A model generated the notes under the pieces. It made no database searches, had not been told where the DNA came from, and worked only from the letters and a program-made list of their open reading frames with translations. A stretch of DNA of 64,000 nucleotides, taken from positions 4,613,001-4,677,000 of the forward strand of contig JAQPZY010001660.1 of the NCBI GenBank assembly GCA_029931535.1. The letters run 5' to 3'. The DNA is from Margaritifera margaritifera. Lineage: Eukaryota; Mollusca; Bivalvia; Unionida; Margaritiferidae. Made by a program: the position numbers and the translations under genes. Below are positions 42,524-52,221 of this stretch, piece by piece; positions within the stretch are counted from its first letter, which is position 1, and each line of letters opens with the position of its first letter.

Positions 42524-43425
42524 GTTTTTAGCAAAATACGAGAAGATCTACGAGGAGCTTGACAAAAAATTTTGATACTTGCTGTTGGAATCCAGCTATT
42601 AAAACTATCGCCATAACCTCTCCATTTTACTAAACTCTGAGACCGCCCGCGGTCCACTTTTGTTTTTATTATTTTTTCAATGACAAAAACATCTTGTTCT
42701 GTTTGTTGTAGCTCTTGTTCGTAAAAGCTTCCAATAACATCTTCATCCGCTAAATCTTTAAGTTTGTAGGTCATAGGAATCGCTGTTAGAACTTTATCAA
42801 CAGCAAAAACTTCCTCCGACCAGTTTGGAGTAAATCCTTTTTCAAATCCTTTTTTTACTAATGAGATTCTAACTTTATCATTTTTATTAAATTTGTGTCG
42901 GCGGTACAACATGTTCTCATTAGCTAATATCGGATTGGCAACAGCTTCGTTATGAGTCATCGCTAATGAGCGGTGTTTAGTGTTGTTCTACTCAGATAAA
43001 ATCCGTGGCAAAATATCAACGTTTTTGTTAGTATTATTTGTTGTAAAATGCTTATAGATCTTCTCTTTGATCGTACGATTAAACCGCTCAACAACTACGC
43101 TCTTTCCTTCGTTGCCCGTTACGTATTTTTTAATGTTGTTATTTTTTTTAGAAACTGTTCGAACTGTTTATTGAAAAACTCCGATCCATGGTCGGTCAAG
43201 ATCTTGTTTGGGAGAAGTTCGGTCATTGCAATTATATTATGAAATGCATCTGCGATTGTACTTCCAGCTTTATTTTCGACCGGTACACTAAAATCGAATT
43301 TGCTAAAGATGTCGATGATGCTTAAGAATTTATTATCGTTACCATCAGCAACATTAGACATATCAGCTATATCTACTGCCCAAATATCATCAACAGCATT
43401 TGCAACTACACGTCTACGAACAAAC
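42511..43425 (-). pseudogene. Polinton 2 integrase with chromodomain
   Basis: Minus strand. The core starts with a basic FVRRRVVANAVDDIW after the T7/A7 junction (43426-43432), then VDIADMS (first Asp), LTDHGSEFF (second Asp); the Glu region near 43085 is frame-shifted. A TAG lies near 43000 where Polinton 1 has Tyr (the NNTKHRS region). The C-terminal open stretch (42960-42511) has MTHNEAV, RRHKFNKNDKVRIS, and a chromodomain VIEKIIKTK...LVKWRGYGDSFNSW. The palindrome GACCGCCCGCGGTC (42641-42654) is inside the chromodomain, coding for part of VDRGRSQ. Confidence 0.8.
42641..42654. repeat. Polinton 2 palindrome 3, GACCGCCCGCGGTC
   Basis: Perfect palindrome within the integrase chromodomain, between its first strand and LVKW. 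Confidence 0.9.
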
Positions 43426-43433
43426 TTTTTTTA

Positions 43434-43955
43434 TTGGTCGATGCAGCTCGCAAGCTCGCAAGCGAGTTTACTCGCCACGAGTCGCTCCGATGACAACTTC
43501 GCTGATGCTATTTGAACAGCAGGAGAGGCTGAGTTTATACCAACACCAAGTTTATGTTTTGCACCAATCATAGCCTGAACTAGCTTTCGACCAACACGCT
43601 CTCTCATGTTTTGTGGTTTCATTTCTTTTAGTTCGTCAAGCATCTTCTCGTCGCAACCATGCTTATCTTCTTCGTGGTCACTGTAACAAATATCATGCCG
43701 CATTGCTATTGCATCAACTTGATTATAAGGCTCCTGTCCTGGAAGAGGATTGTCGTTTTCGTCTAGCTGTTGATTAAGCGAATTCCAAGGTCCTGTGTAT
43801 TTGTGTGATGGCAGTGTCCAACCTCCTTTAGGTTTTGTTAACTTGCCAATAAGCTTATGTATATCTATTGCTCCTCCTATTATTTCTCGATGATTACAAC
43901 GTTGGCAGTAAGCTACGATTTTATTTCGTTCGATACAAAGATCGCGAATGTACAT
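43434..43955 (-). pseudogene. Polinton 2 phospholipase A2
   Basis: ATG at 43955. N-terminal Cys pair (CQRC), then GWTLPSHKYTGPWNSLNQQ (calcium loop) and AMRHDICYSD (catalytic His-Asp), close to Polinton 1. The C-terminal linker (SERLVASKLACELASC) is encoded by a palindromic, GC-rich stretch CTCGCAAGCGAG (43455-43466). The frame meets TAA at the A7 junction, beyond which the integrase continues. As in Polinton 1 there is no integrase start codon. Confidence 0.75.
43455..43466. repeat. Polinton 2 palindrome 4, CTCGCAAGCGAG
   Basis: Perfect 12-bp palindrome with further GCTCG/CGAGC half-sites around it, in the PLA2-integrase linker. Confidence 0.75.
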
Positions 43956-44039
43956 CACAATCGCAGTGTTTCATTTTTTATTAAAACCATCTGATAAAAT
44001 TAAGGGAGCTTTGCGACCTAACATGGTTAATCAGGTCTA

Positions 44040-44215
44040 ACTATAATCACCCCACCTGCTTTTCAGGGGCATCAGAAACTAGTGTTTTTTTTAAAAAGAC
44101 GCTCTTTTTCATGCCACAAATAGCGCATGTACTTTTTACACCGGATCTGTTGTTTTTTGTTGTTTATGTTCTTTCATCTACATTCTCTGTTCTGGTTCTA
44201 CACTTAAGACAGTAT
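44040..44215 (-). pseudogene. Polinton 2 small zinc-ribbon protein
   Basis: Minus-strand YCLKCRTRTE, KSTCAICGMKKS and FLKK match the 54-aa gene of Polinton 1, with both Cys pairs kept. An in-frame TAA falls in the middle, and no ATG is seen at the start. Confidence 0.6.
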
Positions 44216-44279
44216 GTTTCGTTAGTTATACTTGCTTTTACATAAAATTTGTTATCAGTTGTTATCCGTTACATAAAGT

Positions 44280-44707
44280 TTACTGCTGTCCGATCATTAT
44301 TACTGCTAGGATAAGGATCATTTTGTATAATAAAATGTAAAAAACTGAATCCTGGAGAGGACATCTGCTCGATGAACATAATACAATAATAGCCACATGC
44401 TGTAGTGCCAATTGGCTGAAGTTGTTGAACGAATAGTTGATTTTTTCATAGATCGGTGATCCGCTTGCGGATTGGGATTGTGACTGCGAACACGAAAGAA
44501 CATATCTTTTGATGGCGTCGCTTGGAGGATGGCCAAACGAATCGAAGTAGTTGTTGTGTGTAGTGCTACCCAATGAGTTCCAGAATCGTATATTAACAAC
44601 CCAACATATTCCTGGTTCCATTTTTGTGGAAGTTGATCTTTTGAAAAAACTCCAATAAAACCTTTAATTCCGTTCAAACGATCAGCAATTTCAAAGTTGC
44701 TTAGCAC
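44280..44707 (-). pseudogene. Polinton 2 adenain-type protease
   Basis: LSNFEIADRLNGIKGFIGVF, SKDQLPQ and GTHWVAL (catalytic His) in the first frame, DSFGHPPSDAIKRY in a second, and ACGYYCIMFI (catalytic Cys) in a third, so at least two shifts. The Gln/Ser-rich SQSQSQSASGSP segment, absent from Polinton 1, is partly encoded by the palindrome ATCCGCTTGCGGAT (44459-44472). The N-terminus lacks ATG and overlaps the pX gene. Confidence 0.75.
44459..44472. repeat. Polinton 2 palindrome 5, ATCCGCTTGCGGAT
   Basis: Perfect palindrome in the protease gene, at the point where extra Ser/Gln residues are present compared with Polinton 1. Confidence 0.85.
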
Positions 44708-45010
44708 TTTGACTTCTTTTTCTTGTTTTGCGTTTCGCTTTTTTCGCTCCTTTTCTCCATGTTGGAGTTGTTCCTGGAAGAGTTAGTCCTCGACCGATTC
44801 CGAGCAGATTCGGTAGTAGACTTCCTGCTACCCACGTCAGTAGCTGTCCGATGAACCCAAGAAAGAGCCAGAATCTTACCGTCATTTCTTACAAGCTGGA
44901 AACGATACTATCGTTTTCCAAACCCGTATCACCATACTCTCAAACGAGGTTGAGACTACTTTATCCTCGAGGTTTCCTGGTGACAATAGCAGCGCCCCTA
45001 GCGATGGAAT
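44691..45010 (-). pseudogene. Polinton 2 pX-like protein
   Basis: WLFLGFIGQLLTWVAGSLL and a GRGLTLPGT motif match the hydrophobic C-terminus of pX-like 2 in Polinton 1; a long basic tail (KKAKRKTRKRSQSAK) follows. The upstream part is frame-shifted and contains the inverted repeat GGAAACGATACTATCGTTTT (44898-44919 with two more bases). The open frame ends 17 bp inside the protease. Confidence 0.55.
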
Positions 45011-45020
45011 GCCAACACCT

Positions 45021-45815
45021 GCAGTAAACAAAGCTCTCACAGCGACGTTAGTTAAGAAACCTTGCGTTATATGTAAAATATCTGAAAGGTCTAAACCATG
45101 TTTTTGTCACAACAACAATAAAAAAGCGTTTTTTCCTTTATTTTCAAGTAGTAAAATATTGCCAAAATCTTCGTCTGAAACAAGATCATATTCGGAAATC
45201 GCTTACCAAAACATTACAGTTGTACAGTACAACCCATTTACGGAAATTCATAAATGGTAACGTTAGTGAGTTTCACGCATAATGGATGAATTTGAAATTA
45301 TAAATGAGTAATATTCTTTGCAACAAATCTGTACCATTAAGTTCCAACAATTTCTCCAATTGTGTTGTAAATAACTATCAAAATAATGATGTCATTCCAG
45401 TGTCAAGTTCCCATCGGAGCCTGTTACAAGGTGGCGCCAGAAACAGTTCAACCGCATTCAGCATTGCCTCTGAAAGAAACTTCCAGTCATTCAGCTGGTG
45501 AAAACTTCCGTGATGCAAAATTTCAGAACTGCACAATAACTGTAAATCACATATATGAGTAGTCTGCCCTCGAGCGTCGAAGAATTCGTGTTATTGACAG
45601 TGATGGTAGTCAAACTGAGCGAGCGTTGTTTCACAAACTTCATTCATAAAACTAATATTCATGCGCATGTCAGCCTTTCAAAAAGTAATTCGGTTTATGC
45701 TTTAAGATGAACATCGTATTATGGAGGTTGAAATGTTTAGCAATTTCTTGTGTTTTTCAACTACATATAGTGATTTTATTAAATTGTCTGAAAATTGAAA
45801 GGTATATAACAAAAA
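45021..45815. other. No recognised gene between Polinton 2 and Polinton 3
   Basis: A plus-strand open frame at 45009-45260 has CVICK and CFC but no family I recognise. No Polinton 2 right terminus is visible here. Confidence 0.5.
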
Positions 45816-45962
45816 TATCATTATCATAGTAATGTGATTTTGATCGCTAGATCACGTCTCGTTGTCAGCATAAAAATTCGCGTCTCGTAATGATCCGGAT
45901 TTTCTAATGCTGACAACTCGACGTGATCTAGCAATCAAGATCGCGTTACTGTGATAATACTA
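45816..45962. repeat. 56-bp inverted repeat, 35-bp spacer
   Basis: 45816-45871 (centre CTAGATCACGTC, GTTGTCAGCAT) pairs with 45907-45962 (ATGCTGACAAC, GACGTGATCTAG), with about nine mismatches. It directly precedes the Polinton 3 fragment and could be a small foldback transposon or a remnant of its end. Confidence 0.7.
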
Positions 45963-46039
45963 TGTATACATCCGTGGAATCTTCAAGTATCGTATCGGGC
46001 ATGCTCTTCAACCCGAACTACGCCGTGTACGTCAAAGCA

Positions 46040-46205
46040 TCATGGGCTATCACAAAGATGACAGCTACAGCTCTTTGGAACGAAGAACACGTAAAGTGGG
46101 TAAACGTCGAGTGGAAGAAGTGAAAGTGCGTTTAAAAGGATATCCTCCTAGTTTTGATTCTTGGATTGCGGCTTCCCAAGTCATCGACTATAAAAAGAAG
46201 AAGTA
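46040..46205 (+). pseudogene. Polinton 3 integrase, C-terminal chromodomain
   Basis: The frame ending at TAA 46204-46206 encodes VKVRLKGYPPSFDSWI and an ASQVIDYKKKK end, a typical integrase chromodomain C-terminus. Upstream GHALQPELRRV and a KRRVEEVK segment also fit. The core is missing. Confidence 0.7.
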
Positions 46206-46211
46206 ACCAAC

Positions 46212-46635
46212 ATGCCGTTCAACAAAGCAGCTACCTCTTCTTCGCAGAGTTCCTCTCTTAAAGAATTACAAAAACAACCTTTGTTGGTATGGTGCGGAGA
46301 ACGTGTACCTAAAAAATCAAATCGTCTTTTTCTGCCAAATCTTTGTCGTGTATTGTGTCATCGGAGCAGCCATTGCCAATTTGAGTTTGCAAGAAGGTGA
46401 CAAACAATTGTGGACCATTTTACTTAACAGTTGCATCAGTTATCTTCTGTCTAGTCCTTCCTTGAAATATACGACGGACAGTAACAACAGCAACAACCAC
46501 AATGGTACGGCCAATGTCAGTCATCCTTCTTCCAGTCACAACAACAACAGCAGCCCTATTTTGGAACATTTTGAACATCATTCTCCTTTGACCACGAGTG
46601 ACTCCTCAGACACCAAAACCCTCGAACTACTATGA
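46212..46635 (+). pseudogene. Polinton 3 membrane protein
   Basis: The ATG at 46212 opens a polar Ser/Gln-rich start; after a shift near 46300 the frame contains a hydrophobic segment IVFFCQIFVVYCVIGAAIA followed by NLSLQEGDKQLWTILLNSC and IGY-like SYLLSSPSLK. A membrane segment followed by 'GDKxLWxxLLSSxxxYLLPxPxLK' is characteristic of a small Polinton virion-membrane protein. A Ser/Asn/His-rich tail follows. The stop overlaps the next ATG (ATGA). Confidence 0.6.
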
Positions 46636-47338
46636 ATAACCGATTTTATTTAACCTTACCGAGTGACAGTTCTATGGATGTGTTTCCCAAAAATATCTTA
46701 TATTGTTTCACGGCCAAATTACCTCAGTCCATACAATTGGATCACGAAGCTCATTGGGAAGTGGCTTTGGTAGAAATCATTCATCCTACGCAAGCCCTCA
46801 ATATCAACGAAGGTCAAAACACTTTCATCGTGGATATCCTGAACGAGTAAGTGCAAGGACACTTGGACAAAAATTATCCTAGCATTTACGAATCCAAAAA
46901 GCATTACACACCAATCCTCCTTCATTGACTAGCTATACTATGAGAATTCCTACAGGGTATTATTGTCAACACGCTCAACATTTGGTGGACACCATTGCAG
47001 CTATGTTCAACGACCAATTTGGCAAAGCCTTGGACAAAGCCAAGAAAACTGTCATGATCGAGTACCATAAAGTTTCACATCGTCTTAAAATGCATTTTTC
47101 GGACCCCAGAATATTGTCCATCAATTTTTGTCTTGGGTTGTTTGATATTTTGGGTGGATACACAAAACTAGCTCCCATGAAAGACATCCACAACAACGAT
47201 CGATTTTGCCAGTTTTTTCGCTACCCTGTCGATTTGAACGTCGACACCCCTTCAGAGCTCATAAACACGGTGTTCAGAAAAAGAATAAGAAAAGAAGAAC
47301 TGTCAGAGAATAAAACGTGTTTGATTACTAACCATTGA
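46632..47338 (+). pseudogene. Polinton 3 minor capsid protein (penton-like)
   Basis: FYLTLPSDSSMDVFPKN and HWEVALVEIIHPTQALNI are the N-terminal signature of Polinton minor capsid proteins. A stop and shift lie near 46848-46925; the second open stretch (46925-47338) covers the middle, with RIPTGYYCQHAQHLV and SDPRILSINFC. The C-terminal strands seem replaced by unrelated sequence, so the gene is truncated before the capsid gene. Confidence 0.7.
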
Positions 47339-47340
47339 AA

Positions 47341-48630
47341 ATGATGCACCGAGATTCTTGCGAATGTACCAAGTCAGAACTGGATCTGTTTGCAATGCCC
47401 CCGACCATGATGACAATGCAAGAATCCAAATTGGTCGAATTTCATCCTGTATCGTCTTTTAAAATCAAAGGACAAACCGAAGATTACATCGATCTGAATA
47501 GCAGTCACTTGTATCTGAAACTTAAAGTGCTCAAAACGGACAACAGCAATCCTGGGACCGACGACAGAGTAGCTCCCGTCAATAATTTCATGCATTCCTT
47601 GTTCAGCGAAGTGGATTTGTACTTGAATCACAAACTTGTCAGCAGCAGCATGGATACTAACCCTTACCGTGCTTACTTGGAAAATATCTTGAAGTACGAA
47701 AAAGAAGCCAAGAACACCCATCTGGATGCTTCTGTGGCATCGAAACCTGACACCTTGGATACATTCAACGACACAGCGTTGACATAAGATGACAATCCTC
47801 ACAATATGGGATTTAGCAACCGTCGAAAGAAAATCAGACAAGGGCGCACTTTAGAACTGATGGATCGTTTGCATTTTTACATGTGGTTGCAAGACAAACA
47901 TTTGTTAAACGGAGTGGATGTATGCCTGAGACTGAATCGCAGCAGTACTGTCTTCCATTTGATGGCTAATGCGAACGAGTACAAAACTATCATCGAAGAA
48001 GCCAGACTTTACGTGCGCCGTGTAGAAGTGTTACCTAAAGTAGCCAACGACATCAGTCAAACTTTGAACAGAACCATCGCCAAGTATCCTGTGCGACGAG
48101 TGGAAGTGAAAACGTTTACCATTGCCTCTGGACACCGATCCAAAGTCGAAGATCACGTCTTCCAAGGATAGCTGCCCAAACGTTTGCTGATTGGTATCGT
48201 CAGTAATGTAGCCCTCAACGGAGCTATCGATCAAAATCATTTCAACTTTCAGCACTTCAATATTTCCAAGATAGAAGTCACTCGAGATGGCCAGACGTTG
48301 GGTACCAGACCTTTTGAACCTAACTTTGCCCAGAAAATTTACTTGAGATCTTACTTGACTCTGTTTGAAGCCACAGGACAGTTAAGTACCAACAGCAGCC
48401 ACTGTATTTCGTACGTGGATTATGCAGGAGGATATGCTTTGTGGGAATTTGATTTCACTCGCGACCAAGGCAGCGACGAAGAACATTTCCACCCTATAAA
48501 ATCAGGCCAACTTCGTGTGGAACTTCAGTTTGCCACAGCTCTAGCCAACACCATGAACGTCATCTTGTATGCAGAATTTGACAATACTCTGGAAATCAAC
48601 AGTTTGAGCGAAGTGATTCTAGACTATTAA
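47341..48630 (+). pseudogene. Polinton 3 major capsid protein
   Basis: One continuous frame of about 430 codons, broken only by TAA at 47785-47787 and TAG at 48169-48171. N-terminus: CTKSELDLFAMPPT, EFHPVSSFKI and EDYIDLNSSHLYLKL; middle: NNFMHSLFSEVDLYLN and NPYRAYLENIL; C-terminus: PFEPNFAQKIYLRSY and MNVILYAEFDNTLEIN. These match the double jelly-roll capsid protein family known from animal genomes as F54H12.2-like. The sequence between the stops is well conserved. Confidence 0.85.
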
Positions 48631-48632
48631 AG

Positions 48633-49067
48633 ATGCAACACGAAGAACCTATGGAGATACAAGATGAGGGATTTTGCGATGACGATGTTTTTGATCCAGA
48701 ACCAAAAGAAGAAAAAGAGACTGTCATGATGTCAAGATGGCCAGAACAAGAACAACATTTAGTCTGCTGTTTTGCTACGGATTTGGCTGAAAGAATTACA
48801 GGTCTGACCAGAGAACATAGTCATGGATGTCAAATCGAGCATCCGAGTCAGAAACAACACGACAAATGTATGATGATGAGTGCAGAAGACAAATTGGAAG
48901 AGTATCTAGATGAGGCATGGTCTCAGATCTAAGAAGAAAAGATGTTGAGAAAGTGCTATAAAGACTTGCAGGATCGTTCCTCACCTCCATTGACTTCTCT
49001 GGAGACCCGACGCATCGTAGCTCTCTTGCAACAGAGTACAGAGACTACCGTTCATCGACTTACTTGA
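48633..49067 (+). pseudogene. Polinton 3 acidic conserved protein
   Basis: The ATG at 48633 follows the capsid stop by two bases. The acidic N-terminus is followed by CCFATDLAERITGLTRE and GCQIEHPSQKQHDKC, a Cys/His motif regularly found beside F54H12.2-type capsid genes. TAA at 48930 interrupts the frame, which then stays open to TGA at 49065-49067. The function is unknown; metal binding is plausible. Confidence 0.65.
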
Positions 49068-49127
49068 CAGACATATTCAAGCATAAAGTCAAGTGTGAAT
49101 TGATGACTTATCATTACCTGTGAAAAA

Positions 49128-49685
49128 ATGGATACCTGGGAACTTCATTACATGTTGACTCGCAGTTCGTACACCGCTTCTTGGAATCCTGTGGTGTGTG
49201 CTAAAGATGAACTTCCACATCGCAAACCTAAAGACGTTCAAGCTTATGTCATCAATACCGATCGACCAGGAACCCATTAGGTGGCAGTGAACTTTCCCAA
49301 CGATCACAGTGTGGAGTATATTGATTCTTATGGATTACCTCCTTTGGAAGACGACATCATTGACTTTATGAGAAGAAATGCTACCTCCACTCGATTCAGT
49401 AATGTGAGATTACAAGGATCAGATTCCATGGTGTGTGGACAATATTGTGTACATTTTCTTCATCAACGCAGTCTTGGATATCCCTTAGAACATTTAGTGA
49501 CTTATTTTGATAAAGAGTACGCTAGAAACGATGTTAAAGTTGAAAGATGGTTTTGTGAACATCTTGGTTATCTGTTGTCTTTATCTCAGAAAAGTAGTGT
49601 TCATCGAGGGCAGAATGACTTTGAACAGTGGAAGTCGAGTTTGACTTCACAACGTTGTCAACCCTATAAATACGTTCACGTTTAA
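49128..49685 (+). pseudogene. Polinton 3 adenain-type protease
   Basis: One frame from ATG 49128. CAKDELP, then GTH followed by TAG (49278-49280) in place of the usual Trp, YIDSYGLPP (Asp) and VCGQYCVHFL (catalytic Cys). The triad residues are all present. The TAG can be explained by a G-to-A change of TGG. The extended C-terminus ends at 49685. Confidence 0.8.
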
Positions 49686-49878
49686 ATATGTTTGTTTGTA
49701 TTTTGTGTCAGAGAAGCTTCTTCTTGTTGATTAAAAAAATCTTGATTTTTGAAAAAAAATGGTGTTGTGTTGTTTTATGAATTAATAAAATTAAATGTAT
49801 ATGCTCTTTGACTTCTCTATATCGATCTGAGGTAACTACTCTTTCACATTTCTCTCTATCGATCTGAGACATATTTTC

Positions 49879-49930
49879 CATCGCGTCCGCGCTTCCAGCA
49901 TATAAAGCGGTGCGTTTGCCAGTCGGGTCA
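49879..49930 (+). promoter_or_regulatory. Promoter block 1 (TATA box) of the tandem gene family
   Basis: CGCGTCCGCGCTTCCAGCA followed by TATAAAGCGG (TATAAAG at 49901-49907). Nearly the same block occurs before genes B (TATATATAGCGG near 52247) and C (TTCACGTCCGTACTTCCAGC, TATAAAG at 53072). A LINE now separates it from gene A. Confidence 0.7.
49920..49930. repeat. Target-site duplication CAGTCGGGTCA (left)
   Basis: Exact 11-bp match to 51414-51424, flanking the LINE fragment. Confidence 0.85.
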
Positions 49931-51413
49931 GTAGCTTTGGAAGATTTTTGCCAGGTATAAAAGAAGCAGGAATAAATTGCCCACACTGTCCCACACCTGA
50001 AACATTATGCCACATTTTTAACGAATGCCCCAAATATACCCAAGAAAGGGAAAAATTCCAGGAAAATCAGAAGAAACTAAAGACCCAAGATAGCTACCCG
50101 GATTTCCTTAAAACAGGAAATAATACCATAAGTTCGGTGTGCTCAAACATACTGGGATTCATCACCGACATTGGGAAGAGAGGGAAGATATAATGCCTGG
50201 TTAAGAAAGATAACAACAACAACAAAACACATTTACTATGGCAAACCCGAACAGTCTAAGGCGGGAGAGGAGGGCCTCGCACAAGGGGGAAAGGGATTGG
50301 TATATCAGGATCGCTAGGACGCTAGGGTGCCGTGGTACGCCGCAAAGGCGAGCCAATCACCGCCATCTTAAGCGGGAGAGACTCCTCTCCCATGATAGGA
50401 CTGAGAGGCAAGCCAAAAAAAAAGAAAAAAATTATACAAATACAAATTGGAATATATGAATAAAATAAACTTGGGATAGTTGCCTATAAAGATCCAGACA
50501 TAGAATTCAAAATTTTAAAAAAGCGATACTTTTTGACCCCCCCCCCCCCATTTACTACATCATCTTAACCCTCAAATTAATCCTACGTTTTCCCAATCCC
50601 GAACACAACACTAAATTCTTAACAAAGTCACTAACAACAAAGCATGTTACCTCACATTAACATAGAAATAATCTATTTCTACTGGTCTATATTAAACTCT
50701 TTAGGTAGCACCGGTGTACCATGTTTTGTATAACTTAACTTGAACCTCAATTGAAATTAACTTAGCATAAGGTGGTCGTAAGCCCAGACCATCAGACATA
50801 GCCGCTCAAAGTGGCATTGATTTGAAATTCAGAATTATTAGAGGTCCCGCTTAACTGACCACCAACATGATTAAGAGTATAAGGTGGTTCAAAGCCCAGA
50901 CCAGCAGGGTCCCACCGCACAATTCGGTAACTGATACCTCAAAAATACTCACCCAAATATACGATGAAGCACAGACGCCAAGAGAAAAACTATGGACATA
51001 TACACAAATTAGTCAATATAAGGTGGTAACAGACCATCAGGCCCAGCCACACAAGGTGGCAACGATTAAACACAACAACAAAACCCCAATAATAGTAGGT
51101 GCCTGTGCTTGCAAACCTATAATCGTACTCCCTGAACTAAACCGGGCTCAGAGTGCATCCATTTCCTTCTTTCTTCTCTGCTGGTATAGTAGTAACCTTA
51201 ATTAACTGACGTAGGCAATCTGTCATTAGTACAGAGTATCTCATCAAAAATTAACATTAGATAAGAAGCAAGACGACAACATTCATCTTTTGGCAAATAA
51301 AGCAAATCTAAATTCAATCTTGGACCACTTGGAGCCATCTGCGCACACTGGGGATATATAGACGTAAATGGCCTTATGGCCGAACACGTCTCTAATTCAA
51401 CTAATCAATCAAT
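49931..51413 (+). mobile_element. 5'-truncated LINE, 1,483 bp
   Basis: Bounded by an exact 11-bp duplication. Near the 5' end (49950-50190) it encodes CPHCPTPETLCHIFNECPKY, the zinc motif at the C-terminal end of many LINE reverse transcriptases. The rest is 3' untranslated sequence with a TGGCCTTATGGCC hairpin and a 3' (AATC)n tail (51398-51413). It lies between a TATA box and the start codon of gene A. Confidence 0.8.
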
Positions 51414-51424
51414 CAGTCGGGTCA
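51414..51424. repeat. Target-site duplication CAGTCGGGTCA (right)
   Basis: Second copy of the 11-bp duplication, directly followed by the leader of gene A. Confidence 0.85.
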
Positions 51425-51443
51425 CCCTCGTTGACTCGTCAAC

Positions 51444-51814
51444 ATGGCTGCGAAGATTAGTTTACTGAATGAATGATAGTGAACATGCAGCGGGTTAGAC
51501 ATAACCTGATTCAGAAGAACCCAGAGAAGAAGACGATGATCTTCCTGCAAATGGCCCAAGATCTGATGGAAGAAGTTTTGCGAGAAGAGATCATCAGGGA
51601 CAGAGCGGAATGGGAGGAGAAACAAAGACTGCAGCAGCAGCAAAGACAACAACAACAGCTACAACAATAACTCTTACAGCAGATGCAACAACAAGAAGGA
51701 GAAGTGTCCTGTAAGATGGACTGTGAGGAGTTTGCCTTCTCCTTCATAAGGAAGCGTCCTTGTCCTGCGGCGGTGAGACCTGTGGTGAAACGTGGCCGTC
51801 CTGAAAGAAGTTAA
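51444..51814 (+). pseudogene. Tandem family gene A (coiled-coil, Gln-rich, basic tail)
   Basis: ATG at 51444 (MAAKISLLNE) stops after ten codons; the shifted frame continues with NMQRVRHNLIQKNPEKKTMIF, a coiled-coil-like EEVLREEIIRDRAEWEEKQR and a Gln-rich run. TAA at 51668-51670 interrupts, then EGEVSCKMDCEEF and a basic tail with RKRPCP and VKRGRPERS (AT-hook/NLS-like) to TAA at 51812-51814. Homologous to gene B by the DP/NPxKK, EEVxEDR and Gln-rich segments. I do not recognise the family. A nuclear, DNA-associated protein is a plausible guess. Its promoter is separated by the LINE. Confidence 0.55.
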
Positions 51815-51842
51815 AAATTCTCACCAAACAAAAAAAAACAAC

Positions 51843-51860
51843 GGTCCTTTTCGAGGACAC
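51843..51860 (+). terminator. Histone-type 3' stem-loop, gene A (degenerate)
   Basis: ACGGTCCTTTTCGAGGACAC, 28 nt after the gene A stop. A 5-bp stem GTCCT/AGGAC with a TTTCG loop. Differs from the canonical histone stem-loop by an extra loop base. A purine-rich TAGAAAAGA lies 10 nt downstream. Confidence 0.6.
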
Positions 51861-51929
51861 CCGTATCTGTAGAAAAGATTACTCTATGATTGACTACAAA
51901 AATGTGTGTATGTTGAGTGTATGTTTGTC

Positions 51930-52100
51930 TTTGTTTGTTTTTTTCGTCAACGATAAAAATTCCCTTTCCCTTGTGTGTTTGTATGGAGTGTGTTTGGTGT
52001 ATGTTTGTATAGAGTGTGTCTATAAACACTCCCTTACCCTTCCTATGTTAAAAACGTGTTTTCTTTTAGGTCCGCGCACTTGGTATGTTTTATGTGAATG
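51930..52100. repeat. 3' flank repeat of the tandem unit (copy 1)
   Basis: TTCCCTTGTGTGTTTGTATGGAG..., GAGTGTGTCTATAAACACTC and TTCTTTTAGGTCCGCGCACT recur at 52880-53010 after gene B. This shows that genes A, B and C are units of a tandem array of roughly 0.85-0.95 kb. Confidence 0.8.
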
Positions 52101-52221
52101 GCGTCATACTCAGAAACTGATGACGTCAGACGCGGTAGCCGGGTTCAAGTGAGTCCTGTTTTAGGTCTGCGCGAGTTATGTTTTATGCATGTGTGGATTG
52201 TATTTTCTGGTGTGAGGGATG

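Larger units (their letters stand above)
34630..45020. mobile_element. Polinton 2, truncated, inverted relative of Polinton 1
   Basis: The left end AGTAGTAGATATAAAGGCGG matches 16 of 20 bases of the Polinton 1 terminus. Gene order from right to left (minus strand as reference) is pX, protease, zinc ribbon, PLA2, integrase, an opposite-strand unknown gene, a small unknown gene, an opposite-strand HNH gene, PolB, the order of Polinton 1 from 10.9 to 18.2 kb (the small gene is on the reference strand in both). The capsid, ATPase and fibre half and the right terminus are missing; the element fades out near 45020. All genes carry stops or shifts, and a LINE interrupts PolB. Confidence 0.85.
46000..49690 (+). 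mobile_element. Polinton 3 fragment, divergent lineage
   Basis: Plus-strand order: integrase chromodomain tail, membrane protein, penton, major capsid, acidic protein, protease. The capsid and acidic proteins are of the type annotated in many animal genomes as 'F54H12.2-like' and relatives, not of the Polinton 1 type. It is more GC-rich than Polintons 1 and 2. PolB, ATPase and termini are not visible, so it is a fragment. Confidence 0.8.

Noticed and set aside
35640..49280. Extending the TAG-recoding idea to Polintons 2 and 3
   Set aside because: These fragments also contain TGA and TAA at Trp or other positions (for example near 35637, 47785) and a Trp-to-TAG in the protease at 49278, as expected of ordinary decay.
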